In this document: positions 1 through 7,799 of the stretch, in pieces
Numbering within the stretch: position 1 is the stretch's first letter
How the letters are laid out: each line of letters begins with the position of its first letter
Assembly (NCBI RefSeq): GCF_029590555.1
Contig: NZ_CP081001.1
Span: 2,356,001 to 2,420,000, forward strand
Direction: 5' to 3'
DNA length: 64,000 nucleotides
Source: Sphingobium sp. V4
GTDB taxonomy: Bacteria > Pseudomonadota > Alphaproteobacteria > Sphingomonadales > Sphingomonadaceae
Made by a program: the position numbers and the translations under genes
The notes under the pieces: model-generated
Databases searched by the model: none
What the model was told of the DNA's origin: nothing
The model's input: the letters and a program-made list of their open reading frames with translations, nothing else

Positions 1-682
1 GCGGCGCCGACGAACCGGTCATGGTGGCGCTGTCGGTGCCGCTCCACCCCAGGCCGGCGAGCGCGCTGCCGCTGTCGTCGGCCGCGACGCCGATGCTGAA
101 ATCATTGTCGGCCCCGGTTTCGCCCTTGAACACCAGGCGGGTGCCCGACGCGTCGGTGACGACACGGGCGGTGACGCCGCTGTTGGCCGCGTTGATCGCC
201 GAGGCGAGACCGGCATAGCTGTTGTTGGTCGAATCGATCGTGATCGTCGTCGTTCCGCCCGACGCGGTCGTGATCGTGAAGCTGCCGGTGCCGATCGCCG
301 TGCTGCCGGTCGCGCCGCTGACCGCGCTGGAGGACAGCACCCGCGCCGTGGCGAGCTGCTCCACCGTCAGCTGCGCGGGCAGGCCCGCCGGGCTGCCGCC
401 GCTCAGCAGGCTGACGGACGCGATGCTGCTGTCGTTGGAGGAGGCCGTGCCGGTATAGTCCGTGCCAGAGAGGACTTCAGTCAGCGCGTCGGCGAAGGTA
501 TCGAGCGAGCTGATCGCCGAGGCGAGCGCGGAGATGCGCGAGCTGTTGAGCGACTGGCGGCTGGTGATCGCCGACTCCTTCGGCTCGCGCGTCGCGCTGA
601 CCAGGCTGGATACGAGCGCGGAGGTGTCGATCCCCGATCCCGCGCCGAGCGCCGTCAAGATGCTGCTGCCTACCGAAGTCAT
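1..682 (-). CDS. fliD: Flagellar filament cap FliD, N-terminal part (cut by window edge)
   Basis: This is the filament cap protein (hook-associated protein 2), which sits at the filament tip and inserts flagellin. The first 227 residues are visible; the gene continues past base 1. The N-terminus has the FliD pattern: a GSGIDTSALVSSLV-type motif near residues 14-27, then a region (about residues 115-215) of the form FTITTASGGTTTITID followed by AGLASAINAANSGVTARVV. The ATG is preceded by AAAGGA eight bases upstream, which fixes the start. A FliA-type promoter lies just upstream. No fliS is seen beside it in this window. Confidence 0.9.
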   Translation of the reverse strand, partial: MTSVGSSILTALGAGSGIDTSALVSSLVSATREPKESAITSRQSLNSSRISALASAISSLDTFADALTEVLSGTDYTGTASSNDSSIASVSLLSGGSPAGLPAQLTVEQLATARVLSSSAVSGATGSTAIGTGSFTITTASGGTTTITIDSTNNSYAGLASAINAANSGVTARVVTDASGTRLVFKGETGADNDFSIGVAADDSGSALAGLGWSGTDSATMTGSSAP

Positions 683-703
683 GGGCCGTCCTTTCAAGAG
701 GGT

Positions 704-730
704 AGAACGGCGGTAGCGACCAGAGCTTTA
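704..730 (-). promoter_or_regulatory. FliA (sigma-28) promoter of fliD
   Basis: On the minus strand: TAAA (730-727), a 15-base spacer, GCCGTTCT (711-704). The FliA consensus is TAAA-N15-GCCGATAA. The spacing is exact and the same GCCGTTCT -10 recurs before the PomA-like gene at 27,702. Confidence 0.7.
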
Positions 731-763
731 GGAAAGATTTTCGTCCCGGAAAAACAGGCTGGC

Positions 764-1213
764 TCAGCTGCCGGATGCAGCGATCTGCTCGACCGTCGCG
801 CGCGTCGGATGCGCCTGCGCGACATGGGCGTAGGCGGCGCGCTCGACGATCCGCTTGGCGAGGACGGCGGCATGTTCGACCGCTTCCTTGCTGGCGGGCG
901 GCAGCGGCACCAGCACGATCGGCCGGGGGATCATCGCCTGGATCGCACCCGCGGCGGCGTCCACGTCGGTTGCTCCAGCGTCCAGGTCAGCCAGTATCTC
1001 GGCGATGCGGGCATGAACCTCGACATATTCGGCGACGCTGGCCAGTTCCTGGCTGGCGCTGGAGGTCTGGGCCACGGGCGCCCGCCGCTCCTGCGTCGCC
1101 GAGTCCGTGGATCGGCTGGCCTCCACGGGCTGGACGACGGGCACGGGCGAGGGCGCGCGGACGACCGTCCGGTCGACCGGCGACAACTCAGTACGAGATA
1201 CATAGTCGTCCAT
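764..1213 (-). CDS. Unknown flagellar-regulon protein, 149 aa
   Basis: I do not recognise this family. The protein has a proline- and valine-rich N-terminal third (about residues 1-50), an alanine-rich helical stretch (about 55-95) and a C-terminal helical region (about 100-149). There is no signal peptide or membrane segment. It lies between fliD and the flhB/glycosyltransferase end of the main operon, reads the same way, and has its own FliA-type promoter at 1,246-1,272, so it is probably a late flagellar gene. FlaG was considered because of its place beside fliD, but the FlaG C-terminal pattern (VVDxxTGEVIRQIP) is absent. A filament-associated factor or export chaperone is possible; this is inference from position only. 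Confidence 0.6.
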   Translation of the reverse strand: MDDYVSRTELSPVDRTVVRAPSPVPVVQPVEASRSTDSATQERRAPVAQTSSASQELASVAEYVEVHARIAEILADLDAGATDVDAAAGAIQAMIPRPIVLVPLPPASKEAVEHAAVLAKRIVERAAYAHVAQAHPTRATVEQIAASGS

Positions 1214-1245
1214 GACGCACCACTTTCATGCGTCCCCGTGAACAG

Positions 1246-1272
1246 AGTACGGACAGGCCCGGCTAAACTTTA
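1246..1272 (-). promoter_or_regulatory. FliA-type promoter of the 149-aa gene
   Basis: The minus strand has TAAAGTTT (1272-1265), identical to the full enterobacterial sigma-28 -35 box, then 11 bases, then TCCGTACT (1253-1246). The -35 overlaps the stop codon of the upstream glycosyltransferase gene. The -10 is weaker than in fliC or fliD. Confidence 0.6.
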
Positions 1273-2418
1273 ATTCACCAGACGAAATTTTTTCCCTGAG
1301 CCGGAAAGAAGGGCCGCGACGATCGGCACAAGGGCGGGTCCGGGCAGGCCGGCCATCCCCGCAACCAGTTGAAGCAAGGGCAAAAGGAAGAGCAGGATGG
1401 GAAGGATGCGCCCTTGCCCGGCGACCAGCAGAAAAACGGCCATGGTGGCAAGGGCCAGCGTGTCGTAGGACAGCATATAGGGCGTCGCCGACACCGCGCA
1501 GGCCAGGAACAGCAGATTGGCCGACAGATCGCCAGCGGCAGGCCGGTGACGGAAGCGCAGCCAGACCAGCAGCGCCGCAAGCAGCGCCAGCGCCACCTGG
1601 AAGGCGCTCGCCACCGGGACGGGCATGCCGGCGACGCGCAGGTTCATGAACAGGGTCGGCATGAACGGCCCGGCCAGATGATCGGGATCGCTCAGCACCA
1701 GCGACTGGTTGGCGATGCCGGTCTGGACGTAGATGCGCCAGATGTCCGGCCCCCAGAGCAAGGCGACGAGGGCGGCCAGCGCCAGGCTGGAGACGGCGGC
1801 GGCGGCGAAGGCGCGCCAATTGCGGCTGGCGAGGAAGAGGATGGGCAGCAGCAGGGCGAGCTGCGGTTTCACCAGCAGCAGGCCGACCAACGCGCCGGCG
1901 AGGACCGGCCGCTCCTCCCGCCAGCGCAGCACCGCGAGCAGGATGGCGGCGGCGAACAGCGCAAACTGGCCGGACAGGATGGCGATCAGCGCGGCCGGCG
2001 AGGCCAGCAGCAGCAGGACGAGCCGCCTTTCCTCGCTCCAGAGCCGTAACGCGACAGCGAAGGCGACAGCTCCGCACAGCGTCCAGAGCGCGAGCGCGGG
2101 CAGATAGGGCAGCCGGCCGAAGGGCGCGGCGACCAGCAGCGCGACCGGGGGATAGGACCAGATCTGGCCCGGATAGCCGCCGCCCACCACCCGCCCCAGC
2201 GCTGCGCGATAGGTGTCCATGTCGTAGTAGACTTCCGGATGCGCTTCCCAGGCCGCGCGGCCGTACATCCAGATATTGAGGAAATCACGACCCACCACCA
2301 GCGAGGTGCCATCGCGCGGAATGCCCTGCCCTGCCGTCAGGGTTAGAAGATAGGCGGGCACGAAGACCAGCAGCAGCAGGCCTGCCGCGACCCACAGGAT
2401 GCGCAGCCGGTCGGCCAT
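1270..2418 (-). CDS. GT87 (DUF2029) polytopic glycosyltransferase
   Basis: This is a 382-residue membrane protein with about ten hydrophobic segments starting near residue 8. The GT87 features are GRDFLNIW near residue 43 (acidic residue in the first periplasmic loop), WSYPP near 88, LLLVKPQLALL near 185 and SATPYMLSYDT near 310. The family uses polyprenyl-phosphate sugars at the periplasmic face of the inner membrane. The gene starts 8 bases after flhB stops, so it is very probably the last gene of the fliE-flhB operon. A role in glycosylating flagellin or an envelope glycan tied to the flagellum is inference from context; the acceptor is unknown. Confidence 0.75.
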   Translation of the reverse strand: MADRLRILWVAAGLLLLVFVPAYLLTLTAGQGIPRDGTSLVVGRDFLNIWMYGRAAWEAHPEVYYDMDTYRAALGRVVGGGYPGQIWSYPPVALLVAAPFGRLPYLPALALWTLCGAVAFAVALRLWSEERRLVLLLLASPAALIAILSGQFALFAAAILLAVLRWREERPVLAGALVGLLLVKPQLALLLPILFLASRNWRAFAAAAVSSLALAALVALLWGPDIWRIYVQTGIANQSLVLSDPDHLAGPFMPTLFMNLRVAGMPVPVASAFQVALALLAALLVWLRFRHRPAAGDLSANLLFLACAVSATPYMLSYDTLALATMAVFLLVAGQGRILPILLFLLPLLQLVAGMAGLPGPALVPIVAALLSGSGKKFRLVN

Positions 2419-2426
2419 CGCCGCGC

Positions 2427-3563
2427 TTACAGCTTCTTCCCGTCGGCGTCGAAGCGCAGGTCTTCGGGCACGGTGATGAAGGGCCGGTCCATCTCGCTCG
2501 CCATGCGGTTTTCGACCCGGAAGACGAAGGCGAGTACGGTCGCGACGGCCATGTAGAGGCCTTCATTGACGATCTGCCCGGCGCGCGAGGTGAAGTAGAT
2601 GGCGCGCGCGAGATCGGGAAATTGCAGCACGGTCACGCCATTGGTGTCGGCGAGGTCGCGGATGGCGGCGGCGATCGCGTCGCACCCCTTGGCCACCACC
2701 ACCGGGGCCGCATCCTGCCCCGGCTTGTAGCGCAGCGCCACCGCGAAATGGGTCGGGTTGGTGATGATGACGCTGGCCTCCGCCACCGCCTTGCGGGTGG
2801 AGCCGCTCAGCACCTCGAACTGGCGACGACGGATATGGCCCTTGAGTTCGGGCGAGCCTTCGCTTTCCTTATGCTCGTCCTTCACCTCCTGCTTGGACAT
2901 GCCCAGGCGCTTGGCGCGCTGCATGATCTGCGCCGGAACGTCGATACCCGCGATCAGAAAGAGGCCGCCCGCCATGACCAGGCAGGTGAAGATGAAGATG
3001 TTGCCGACATCGGCGATGGCGGGCGCGATGCCGGCCTTGCCGAGTCCGGTGATCTCGGTCAGCCGGTCCCAGATCAGCCAGACGCCGATGCTGCCCAGCA
3101 ACCCGACCTTGGCAATCGATTTCAGCAATTCGATCAGCCCCTGCATCCCGAAGATGCGCTTCAGGCCCGACAGCGGATTGAGCTTTTCCGGCTTGGGCGC
3201 GAAGGCGCCGGGACGGAAGCCGAGCGATCCCAGCAGTGCGGGCGCCGCGATGGCGGCGAGGAAGGTCGCCAGCATCACACCCGCGACCGGCAGGGCAATG
3301 CCCGCGAGCAGGTCCATCCCGCGTTGGGCGGGGGAGAAGTCAGTGATATCCTCGCGCCGGAAGCGCAGCGCCTCCACCAGCATGTCGCGCAGCGCCTCGA
3401 TCAGGGCGGGTCCGATGACGGCAAGGCAGCCGATGCCCGCCATGACGACCAGGGCGGTGCCCAGTTCGCGCGACTGGAGGATGTCGCCCTTCTTGGCGGC
3501 ATCCTGCAATTTCTTCTGTGTCGGCTTTTCGGTCTTTTCGCCGCCCTCGCCGCCGCCCGCCAT
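2427..3563 (-). CDS. flhB: Flagellar type III export switch protein FlhB
   Basis: FlhB is an inner-membrane export-gate component that switches substrate class from rod/hook to filament proteins when the hook is complete. The protein has 378 residues (E. coli 382), four hydrophobic segments between about 35 and 215, and the autocleavage motif NPTH at residues 269-272, in the same place as in E. coli. The N-terminus has the EKTEKPTQKKLQDAAKKG pattern typical of FlhB. One base separates it from the fliR stop, indicating co-transcription. Confidence 0.97.
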   Translation of the reverse strand: MAGGGEGGEKTEKPTQKKLQDAAKKGDILQSRELGTALVVMAGIGCLAVIGPALIEALRDMLVEALRFRREDITDFSPAQRGMDLLAGIALPVAGVMLATFLAAIAAPALLGSLGFRPGAFAPKPEKLNPLSGLKRIFGMQGLIELLKSIAKVGLLGSIGVWLIWDRLTEITGLGKAGIAPAIADVGNIFIFTCLVMAGGLFLIAGIDVPAQIMQRAKRLGMSKQEVKDEHKESEGSPELKGHIRRRQFEVLSGSTRKAVAEASVIITNPTHFAVALRYKPGQDAAPVVVAKGCDAIAAAIRDLADTNGVTVLQFPDLARAIYFTSRAGQIVNEGLYMAVATVLAFVFRVENRMASEMDRPFITVPEDLRFDADGKKL

Positions 3564-3564
3564 C

Positions 3565-4347
3565 TCAGCGGCCCTCCGAGATGAAGCGCGCTTCTTCCAG
3601 GCCCGCCTTGAGCGCGGCGGTCATGCCCTCGGCCATGATCGGCGCGGCGATCGCCAGAAGCACCAGCCCGGCCATCATCGCGACCGGCATCCCGACCGCG
3701 AACAGATTGAGCGAGGGCGCGGCGCGCGACAGCATCCCCATGACGATCTGCACCAGCACCAGCGCGAAGGCGACCGGCAGGGCCACGGTGACGCCCATGC
3801 CCATCAGCGAACCGCCAAATTCGATGAGCCGCCAGACGGTGTCGTTCGACAGCATCGCCGCGCCCGGCGGAACGGCGGTGTAGCTTTGCACCACGAAGCT
3901 CGCGAGCAGCAGATGGCCGTCCATGCCGAGCAGCAGGAAGGTGGCGAGGATGGAGAGGAACTGGCCCAGCACCTGGGTCGACTGGCCCGAGGAGGGATCG
4001 ACCATCGCCGCGAAGTTGAGGCCCATGGCGTTGCCGATCGTCTCCCCCGCGACGAAGGCGGCGGCATAGCCGATCTGGACGGCGAACCCCATGGCGAGGC
4101 CCGCCAATATCTCGCCCATGACCAGCATCACGCCCTCGAAGCTGGCGACGCCGTCCTGCGGCAGGGTGATGGAGACGCTGTTGAGCGCGGCGAGGCCGAG
4201 CGCGAGGGCGAGGATCAGGCGCAACTGGAGCGGCACTGCGGGCGCGCCGAAGACGGGCGCGGCAATGAAGGCCGCGCCGGGCCGGATCATGGCGATGAGC
4301 CAGATCCAGAGCTGCGTCTCCACCCCCGCGAAGCCCGGCGCGATCAT
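3565..4347 (-). CDS. fliR: Flagellar export gate protein FliR
   Basis: FliR is part of the FliP-FliQ-FliR export gate in the basal-body membrane patch. It has 260 residues (the family is about 255-265), six hydrophobic segments, and the conserved block SSGQSTQVLGQFLSI near residue 118. It lies 10 bases after fliQ and 1 base before flhB, the usual fliPQR-flhB order. Confidence 0.96.
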   Translation of the reverse strand: MIAPGFAGVETQLWIWLIAMIRPGAAFIAAPVFGAPAVPLQLRLILALALGLAALNSVSITLPQDGVASFEGVMLVMGEILAGLAMGFAVQIGYAAAFVAGETIGNAMGLNFAAMVDPSSGQSTQVLGQFLSILATFLLLGMDGHLLLASFVVQSYTAVPPGAAMLSNDTVWRLIEFGGSLMGMGVTVALPVAFALVLVQIVMGMLSRAAPSLNLFAVGMPVAMMAGLVLLAIAAPIMAEGMTAALKAGLEEARFISEGR

Positions 4348-4357
4348 GGCCGCCGCC

Positions 4358-4630
4358 TCATTGCAGAAGGTCCGGGATGCGCTCGAAGATTTCGCGGGTG
4401 AAGTCGGCGATCAGCACCATGATGGAACCGCCGAACAGGGCGAGCATCCCGCCCACCACGATGATCTTGGGAATGAAGCTCAGCGTCTGTTCGTTGATCG
4501 AGGTCGCCGCCTGCACCATGCCGATGACAAGGCCCACGATCAGCGCCGGGATCAGCACGGGCGCGGCCGCCAGCGCCGTGATCCACAGCGCCTGCTGGGC
4601 AAGGCCCATGAAGAAATCGGCGTTTTCCAT
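4358..4630 (-). CDS. fliQ: Flagellar export gate protein FliQ
   Basis: FliQ is a 90-residue export-gate subunit with two transmembrane hairpin segments (about 17-38 and 52-75). The conserved stretch ATSINEQTLSFIPKI lies between them, as in E. coli FliQ (89 residues). It follows fliP by 36 bases in the main flagellar operon. Confidence 0.96.
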   Translation of the reverse strand: MENADFFMGLAQQALWITALAAAPVLIPALIVGLVIGMVQAATSINEQTLSFIPKIIVVGGMLALFGGSIMVLIADFTREIFERIPDLLQ

Positions 4631-4666
4631 GGGATTAACCCATTACACCCGTTGAAGGAAACTGGC

Positions 4667-5539
4667 TCATGTCGCGAACGACCCCGCCAATGACCCCATG
4701 GTCAGCGCCCAGCCGTCCACCAGCACGAACAGCAACAGCTTGAAAGGCATGGAAATGATGGTGGGCGACAGCATCATCATGCCGAGCGCCATCAGGGTGG
4801 ACGCGACCACCAGGTCGATGATGAGGAAGGGCAGGAAGATCATGAAGCCGATCTGGAAGGCGGTCTTGAGTTCGCTGGTGACGAAGGCCGGCAGCAGGAT
4901 CGTGAAGGGGATGTCGGCGGGCGTGCGGAAGGCGGGCGCCTCGGCGAGGTTGGCGAACAGCTTGAGGTCGCTTTCGCGGGTCTGCCTGGTCATGAAACCG
5001 TGCAGCACCTTGCCGGAGCGGCCGACCGCTTCCTCGATGCTGATCTGGCCCTTGCCATAGGGATCGAAGGCCTGGGCGTTGATCGTGTCGATCGCCGGGC
5101 GCATCACGAACAGCGACAGGAAGAGCGCAAGGCCGACCAGCACCTGGTTGGGCGGGGTCTGTTGCAGGCCGAGCGCCTGGCGCAGCAGCGACAGGACGAT
5201 GATGATGCGGGTGAAGCTGGTCATCATGAGCACGAGCGACGGCAGCACCGTCAGCAGGCTCATGAGGATCAGGATTTGCAGGGAAAGCGACAGCGGGCGG
5301 CCGTCGCCCGAAATCTGCCCCATGGCGCGGCTCAGCGCGCCGCCATTGTCGACCGGCGCGGCGGGCGCGGCCTGGGCGAAGGCGGGGACGGAGAAGAGCA
5401 GCGCCAGGACAATAACGGCCGTCACGCCCGCAAGAGCGGGGATCCATCTCCCGAGCGTCGGTCCTGGTCGCAAGTCGGGGAAGCGGATTGCCGCCTTCGC
5501 GAGGATAACGGGAAAGGGAGAAACAGCCTTAGCGCCCAC
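4667..5539 (-). CDS. fliP: Flagellar export gate protein FliP, with REP-derived N-terminal extension
   Basis: FliP forms the core of the export gate. The mature part is standard, including [19 protein letters not shown] and the [13 protein letters not shown] block. The frame opens with GTG at 5,539, overlapping the fliO stop by 11 bases, with GGAAGG about 11 bases upstream. The first 38 codons are not FliP-like: they translate a REP pair ([10 protein letters not shown]). A second GTG at 5,425 would give 252 residues (E. coli 245) and begin a clean signal peptide ending [10 protein letters not shown] give the full open frame. The start actually used, and whether the leader is translated, are open questions. 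Confidence 0.93.
   Translation of the reverse strand: MGAKAVSPFPVILAKAAIRFPDLRPGPTLGRWIPALAGVTAVIVLALLFSVPAFAQAAPAAPVDNGGALSRAMGQISGDGRPLSLSLQILILMSLLTVLPSLVLMMTSFTRIIIVLSLLRQALGLQQTPPNQVLVGLALFLSLFVMRPAIDTINAQAFDPYGKGQISIEEAVGRSGKVLHGFMTRQTRESDLKLFANLAEAPAFRTPADIPFTILLPAFVTSELKTAFQIGFMIFLPFLIIDLVVASTLMALGMMMLSPTIISMPFKLLLFVLVDGWALTMGSLAGSFAT
5420..5513. repeat. REP pair inside the 5' end of fliP
   Basis: The left arm (5,420-5,446, CGTCACGCCCGCAAGAGCGG followed by GGATCCA) and the reverse complement of the right arm (5,485-5,513) agree at about 18 of 28 positions. Both resemble the REP core GTCATTCCCGCGAAAGCGGG. Between them is an imperfect stem, CCCGAGCG/CGCAAGTCGGGG. Translated on the fliP strand it gives the IPALAGVT signature seen for REP sequences in many proteobacteria. 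Confidence 0.75.
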
Positions 5540-5792
5540 GATAGGGGTCGCCTTCCGCGATCTTCTCGATCCGGCCGCGGGTGACGGCGAGGAGGATCTT
5601 CTTGCCCTCGAACTCGACCACGGCGAGCTTGCCGAAGGCGCCCATCGGCAAAGCCTCCAGCAGTTTGAGGGAGCGATCCCCCTGCCCCGCCATCATGCCG
5701 GGCTGATATTTGCGCCACAGCCACAGCGCGCCGAAGGCCATGCCCCCGACCAGCGGCAGCAGGATCAGCAATTTGACGAAATACCAGAACAT
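5529..5792 (-). CDS. fliO: Flagellar export assembly protein FliO
   Basis: FliO is a small bitopic membrane protein that helps FliP assemble. It has 87 residues, one membrane segment (about 4-25), then a cytoplasmic part with the FliO pattern [22 protein letters not shown] and [10 protein letters not shown]. It lies between fliN and fliP in the expected order. An 86-base gap separates it from fliN. Confidence 0.9.
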   Translation of the reverse strand: MFWYFVKLLILLPLVGGMAFGALWLWRKYQPGMMAGQGDRSLKLLEALPMGAFGKLAVVEFEGKKILLAVTRGRIEKIAEGDPYRGR

Positions 5793-5878
5793 GAAGGCCC
5801 GCCCGCGACTATGGTTAACGCACGCCTGCGATCCGCAGTTTCACGGGCGAAGGCAAGTGCAAAATCAACGCCCTGCGA

Positions 5879-6214
5879 TCAGCCGCGCCGTTCGATCCCG
5901 GCGAGGCGGTTCTCGGTCGCGGCGATGTCGACGATGCGGATGCCATAGCGGCCGTTGACCGTCACCACCTCGCCCTTGGCGATCAGCGCGCCATTGACCA
6001 TGATGTCGAGCAGGTCGTCGGCCTGGCGGTCCAGTTCGACGATGCTGCCTTCCGCCAGGTCCATCACTTCGGCGAGGCGCAGCGAGGTGGAGCCGACCTC
6101 CACCGACATGCGTACCGGAATGTCGGCCAGCAGCTTGAACTGGCGGTTGCTGGTCATCCGGCCCACGGGGTCTTCCCCGCGCTCCATCCGCGGCGCTTCG
6201 GTCATGTCGCTCAT
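5879..6214 (-). CDS. fliN: Flagellar motor switch protein FliN
   Basis: FliN is a C-ring protein that, with FliM and FliG, sets rotation direction and holds export cargo. The 111 residues contain a complete SpoA/FliN domain (about 28-108) with DIPVRMSVEVGSTSLRLAEV and LVNGxLIAKGEVVTVNGRYGIRI-type strands. Its ATG overlaps the fliM stop as ATGA at 6,211-6,214, implying translational coupling. Confidence 0.96.
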   Translation of the reverse strand: MSDMTEAPRMERGEDPVGRMTSNRQFKLLADIPVRMSVEVGSTSLRLAEVMDLAEGSIVELDRQADDLLDIMVNGALIAKGEVVTVNGRYGIRIVDIAATENRLAGIERRG

Positions 6215-7095
6215 TGATCGGGTTCCTGTGCAATCTTTTCAATCTGGAAGGCGGCGCGGCCGTCCTGTTCACCGATCGTGCCATGGGCGACGATGCGGTT
6301 TCCGACGATCAGCGGCAGCGAGCGGCCGATCGTCACGGGGATCACGTCGCCGGCCTTGAGCTGCATCAGGTCGGCGATCGAAAGGTTGGGTCGCGCCAGC
6401 ACGGTGCGGGCGGGCAGGCGAATGTCGCGCATCCGGCGCGCGATGCGGGCCTGCCAGACGGGATCGGCATGATCCTCATCGGCAGGAATGTTGGTGCCGG
6501 TCAGCTGTTCGACGGCGCGCAGGGCGGACAAGGGAAAGAGAAGGTCGATCGGCCATTCCTGATCGCGCGTCAGGCTGATCAGGAAGCGTTGCAGCACCAT
6601 CTGGTCGGCCGGTTGGGCGGCGGCGGCATAGCCAACTCCGGTTTCGCGCAGGATGAGGCCAGGTTCGAGCGGCAGCACGTCATCCCAGGTCTCGACCAGC
6701 CGCGCGACGAGCGCTTCGGAGATGCGGGCGATCAGCCGGTCCTCGGTCGGCGTGAACTCCCCGCGCACGGGCAGCGGCCGGTTGCCGATCCCGCCGTAGA
6801 AACAGTCCACCAGCGTCGAGATCATCGTCGCATCGAGGCGCAGCAGCATCTGCCCCTTGAGCGGGTGCAGCCGATAGAGCGAAATGCTGGTGAAGGCGGG
6901 AACCTGCGCGGACCAGAGGGCGAAGTCCAGCACGCGGGCATCCTGCGCCTCGACATTGGGGCGCACCCCCGCGATCGGCTCGATCAGCGCGCGAATGCGC
7001 CGGCCGAGCTTGTCGCCCAGCCGGTCCAGCCCGGACAGCATCACGGGCGCCTGCGATTCCCCGCGCCCGAAGGCGTAGGATTGAACGTCGGTCAT
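6211..7095 (-). CDS. fliM: Flagellar motor switch protein FliM
   Basis: FliM is the C-ring middle protein that receives CheY-P. It has 294 residues (E. coli 334). The middle CheC-like domain spans about 45-210, and the C-terminal SpoA domain (about 220-290) includes LSIADLMQLKAGDVIPV. The usual N-terminal EIDALL CheY-binding peptide is not obvious; the protein begins MTDVQSYAFGRGE. It lies upstream of and overlaps fliN. Confidence 0.93.
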   Translation of the reverse strand: MTDVQSYAFGRGESQAPVMLSGLDRLGDKLGRRIRALIEPIAGVRPNVEAQDARVLDFALWSAQVPAFTSISLYRLHPLKGQMLLRLDATMISTLVDCFYGGIGNRPLPVRGEFTPTEDRLIARISEALVARLVETWDDVLPLEPGLILRETGVGYAAAAQPADQMVLQRFLISLTRDQEWPIDLLFPLSALRAVEQLTGTNIPADEDHADPVWQARIARRMRDIRLPARTVLARPNLSIADLMQLKAGDVIPVTIGRSLPLIVGNRIVAHGTIGEQDGRAAFQIEKIAQEPDQ

Positions 7096-7150
7096 CTTGG
7101 TCCCCTGCCCGCATCGGATCAGGGGACATCCCGATCCTTTTCAGGCAACC

Positions 7151-7771
7151 CTATTGAATAACGAAATTGGTAAAATAAACGTTATCGACGCCGCCATAGC
7201 CGGTCTTCTGCTTCAAAATATCGTTGATGATCGTCTTGATCCGACCCTGGAGCGCCTGCTTGCCCTTCGGCGTCGACAGCATCTCCTCGGGCTGCTGCGC
7301 GAGCATCATCAGCACCTGGCTGCGGATCGCCATCTCATGGGTCTTGATCGCCTCGACCACGCGCATGTCATAATAGGTCGATACCGCGACCGAGATCTGG
7401 GCGAAGGCGTCGGTATCGGACATGTTCGACGTGAAGGGCGTCTGCAACTGGAAATAGGTCGCCTGATAGGCCGCCGGATTGGCCGGGGTGGGGAGGTCGA
7501 TACCCTTGCCATGCGCGCCATGCGCCGCCGCGCCGCCCTCGCCATGGGGCACGGCATGGGCCTTGGCGATGTCCTCGGCATTTTCGCCCGCCAGCACCAG
7601 CACCGGCTTGTTGGGATCTTCCTTCGGGCCTTCCGCCTTGGGGGCGAAGAAGCCCGCGGCATAGAGGCCGCCCGCCGCGCCCGCGCCGCCGACGACGATG
7701 CCCACGACCAGCAGCAGGATCATCTTCATGCCCCCGCCCTTCTTCTTCTTGGCCTTAGGCTCGTCGCTCAT
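7151..7771 (-). CDS. fliL: Flagellar basal body protein FliL
   Basis: FliL is a stator-associated inner-membrane protein. It has 206 residues: a short lysine-rich cytoplasmic tail (about 1-13), one membrane segment (about 16-40), a low-complexity linker with HGEGGAAAHGAHGKG (about 75-90), and the periplasmic FliL domain ending in VDNVYFTNFVIQ, the usual C-terminus. It sits between fliK and fliM in the same orientation. Confidence 0.94.
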   Translation of the reverse strand: MSDEPKAKKKKGGGMKMILLLVVGIVVGGAGAAGGLYAAGFFAPKAEGPKEDPNKPVLVLAGENAEDIAKAHAVPHGEGGAAAHGAHGKGIDLPTPANPAAYQATYFQLQTPFTSNMSDTDAFAQISVAVSTYYDMRVVEAIKTHEMAIRSQVLMMLAQQPEEMLSTPKGKQALQGRIKTIINDILKQKTGYGGVDNVYFTNFVIQ

Positions 7772-7799
7772 GCTTCAGTCCCCTGGAAAGTCGCGCCGG

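Noticed and set aside
764..1213. FlaG assignment for the 149-aa protein
   Set aside because: Position beside fliD fits, but the FlaG C-terminal consensus is absent.
2758..4401. Long plus-strand frame across flhB and fliR
   Set aside because: Low-complexity His/Arg/Gln-rich shadow of two recognised genes.
5859..5873. Possible sigma-54 site before fliO (GGGCG ... TTTTGCA, minus strand)
   Set aside because: GG and GC are correctly spaced, but the -24 box lacks GGCAC, unlike the four good sites, and the gene is inside an operon.
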